Shown here: positions 5,639 to 7,203 of the stretch, piece after piece | Position numbering within the stretch: position 1 is the stretch's first letter | Layout: every line of letters starts with the position of its first letter | Source of the DNA: CAIOSQ01 sp044359885 | GTDB taxonomy: Bacteria > Pseudomonadota > Alphaproteobacteria > CACIAM-22H2 | Length of the DNA stretch: 7,203 bases | Assembly (NCBI GenBank): GCA_044359885.1 | Contig: JBIKLI010000231.1 | Span: 1-7,203 of the forward strand | Reading direction: 5' to 3' | Translations under genes and position numbers: made by a program | Notes under the pieces: model-generated | Databases searched by the model: none | Told to the model about the DNA's origin: nothing | Seen by the model: the letters and a program-made list of their open reading frames with translations, nothing else

Positions 5639-7203
5639 TTACGCAGGTCTCCGTTTGCTGCCGCGCCGACCTCGCGGTCCGGGCCGCGTCCGGGCGCCCT
5701 GGCCGCCGGGGGCGGGCGCGAGGTCGAGTTCGAAGCGAAGCGCGCCCGAGATCCCGGCGGCCTCCACCAGCCGCACGGTCACCTTGTCGGCCAGTCCGAT
5801 CCGGCCGCCCGGTCCCTCCAGCAGGTGCCCCGCCGGGTGCAGACGCCAGCGCCCGGGCAGGGACGACATCGGCACCAGCCCCTCGGCCCCGGTTTCGGTC
5901 AGCGCGACGAAGATACCGGCACGATGCAGCCCCGAGACGCGCGCGGCGAAGCTGGCCCCGACCCGTGCGGCCAGGAATTGCGCCACGTGGCGTTCCAGCG
6001 CCGCGCGCTCCGCCGCCTGGGCGCGACGCTCGGCGCGCGACACGCGCTCGCCGGTCGCCGCCAGCGACGCGTGGTCGGGCGTGGCGCCGCCGTCGCCCAG
6101 GCCATGCGCCGCGATCAGGGCGCGATGCACGACCAGATCGGCGTAGCGGCGGATCGGCGAGGTGAAATGCGCGTAGCGCGGCAGGGCGAGGCCGAAATGC
6201 CCGGGGTTCTCGGGGCTGTACAGCGCCAGCGCCTGACTGCGCAGCACGAGATCCGAGACCATGTCCTGGAACGGCTTGCCGGCCGCCCAGGCCAGCACGT
6301 CGCGCAGCAGCGCCGGGCGCACGCCCTGGCCCTTGGCCAGCCGGTAGCCCAGCGCCGCCAGGCTGACGCCCAGCGCGTCGAGCCGCTCGTCGCTGGGGCG
6401 CTCGTGGATGCGGTAGAGGCAGGGCTGCCGCGACCGCTCCAGCGACTCGGCGGCGGCGACATTGGCGAGGATCATCATTTCCTCGATCAGCCGGTGCGAG
6501 TCGTGGCGCGCGCGCGGCGCGATCGCGGCGATCCGCCCGTCGGGGCCCAGCGTCACGGCGCGTTCGGGCAGGTCGAGCTCGAGCGTGCCGCGCCGCGCGC
6601 GCGCCGCGGCCAGCGCGGCATAGGCCGCGAAGAGATGGCGCGCAGGCTCGTGCAGATCCGCCGGCAGCGCCGACGGATCGCCGTCGCGCCAGGCCTGGAC
6701 CTGGTCGTAGGTCAGCCGCGCGGCCGACCGCATCGTGGCGCGCACGAAGCGATGCGCGTGCAGCGTCCCGCCGGCATCGATGCGCAGCTCGGCCGCCAGC
6801 ACCGGACGGTCCTCGCCCGGCCGCAGCGAACACAGATCGTTCGACAGCCGCTCGGGCAGCATCGGCACGACGCGGTCCGGGAAATAGACCGAATTGCCGC
6901 GCAGCGCCGCGTCGTGGTCCAGCGCGCTGCCCGGTCGCACGTACCAGGCGACGTCGGCGATCGCGACCGTGATCCGCCAGCCCTGGGTGTCGGGATCCGG
7001 CACGGCGTGGACGGCGTCGTCGAAGTCGCGCGCATCGGCGCCGTCGATCGTCACCAGCTTGATCGCGCGCAGATCGGCGCGCGGCGCCTCGTGCGATGCC
7101 CGCGCGCAGCGGCGGATCTCGGCCAGCGCCGCCGCCGAGAACTCGACCGGGATGTCGTGCAGCGCCAGCGCGATCGCGCTCGCCGCGCGCGGCGAGCCGG
7201 AAT
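5639..7203 (-). CDS. rnr: Ribonuclease R, C-terminal two-thirds (5' end outside window)
   Basis: RNase R is a processive 3'-to-5' exoribonuclease that degrades structured RNA, mRNA and defective rRNA or tRNA. About 520 residues are visible. The frame stays open through the right edge; the GTG at 7054 is an internal valine, because RNase R-like sequence (HDIPVEF and ADLRAIKLVTIDG) continues upstream of it. The catalytic metal site is complete in DGADARDFDDAV, matching D272, D278, D280 and D281 of E. coli RNase R. Other RNB landmarks are AWYVRPGSALDHDA, FPDRVVPMLPERLSNDLCSL, RLIEEMMILANVAAA, YRIHERPSDERL and HFTSPIRRYADLVVHRAL. An S1 domain follows (about 5720-5962), with GASFAARVSGLHRAGIFVAL and EGLVPMSSL. 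The protein ends in a short Arg/Gly-rich basic tail in place of the Lys-rich tail of E. coli, a plausible RNA-binding end. The cold-shock domains are outside the window. Stop TAA is at 5639-5641; DUF983 follows after 60 bases. RNase II is less likely given the basic tail and motif set. Confidence 0.96.
   Translation of the reverse strand, partial: SGSPRAASAIALALHDIPVEFSAAALAEIRRCARASHEAPRADLRAIKLVTIDGADARDFDDAVHAVPDPDTQGWRITVAIADVAWYVRPGSALDHDAALRGNSVYFPDRVVPMLPERLSNDLCSLRPGEDRPVLAAELRIDAGGTLHAHRFVRATMRSAARLTYDQVQAWRDGDPSALPADLHEPARHLFAAYAALAAARARRGTLELDLPERAVTLGPDGRIAAIAPRARHDSHRLIEEMMILANVAAAESLERSRQPCLYRIHERPSDERLDALGVSLAALGYRLAKGQGVRPALLRDVLAWAAGKPFQDMVSDLVLRSQALALYSPENPGHFGLALPRYAHFTSPIRRYADLVVHRALIAAHGLGDGGATPDHASLAATGERVSRAERRAQAAERAALERHVAQFLAARVGASFAARVSGLHRAGIFVALTETGAEGLVPMSSLPGRWRLHPAGHLLEGPGGRIGLADKVTVRLVEAAGISGALRFELDLAPAPGGQGARTRPGPRGRRGSKRRPA

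Noticed and set aside
4953..6833. A 626-codon minus-strand frame crossing rnr, DUF983 and the peptidase gene
   Set aside because: It overlaps three well-supported genes in another frame of the same strand and has shadow-like Arg/Ala/Gly composition.
1..7203. Mobile element, defence system, CRISPR array or biosynthetic cluster
   Set aside because: No transposase, integrase, direct-repeat array, tRNA or island-like composition shift is visible. All genes belong to core or widespread families.

Overview
The window comes from a high-GC chromosome (roughly 70% by eye), and its gene content points to an alphaproteobacterium. The evidence is the divK-pleD pair with Caulobacter-like sequences, an EipB/DUF1849 envelope protein (an alphaproteobacterial family), a DUF983 protein and a Cys-free L33. 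The low-AT coding style suggests the Rhodospirillales or a nearby order, but this is inference and the window does not settle it. Nothing looks mobile. I see no tRNA or rRNA gene, no CRISPR array, no IS ends and no phage genes.

Layout. 1-413 (+): the 3' end of an EipB/DUF1849 periplasmic protein gene, cut by the left edge. 424-1338 (-): a complete ROK-family sugar kinase closest to Mak fructokinases, running tail to tail with the first gene. 1339-1442: a divergent intergenic region with an AT-rich patch resembling a degenerate CtrA box. 1443-1808 and 1843-3246 (+): the divK-pleD operon, made of a single-domain response regulator and a REC-REC-GGDEF diguanylate cyclase with an intact I-site. 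3247-3337: a convergent intergenic region with a clear intrinsic terminator serving the minus strand. 3338-3505 (-): rpmG, only 55 codons, with its own promoter just upstream. 3622-7203 (-): an operon-like run of rnr (RNase R, cut by the right edge), a DUF983 zinc-ribbon membrane protein, and an S41 C-terminal processing peptidase with a lipoprotein signal.

How the genes relate. DivK and PleD are the cell-polarity and c-di-GMP arm of the alphaproteobacterial cell-cycle network. In Caulobacter they respond to the PleC/DivJ kinases, which are not in this window. EipB and the S41 lipoprotein peptidase both act in the envelope. RNase R and L33 serve RNA turnover and the ribosome. The ROK kinase feeds a hexose, probably fructose, into central metabolism. 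The window is mostly conserved core chromosome. I found no convincing new multi-gene system. The points most worth a second look are the DUF983-S41 coupling, the Ala/Gly-rich insert in the peptidase, the PleD REC2 residue pattern, and the candidate CtrA box.
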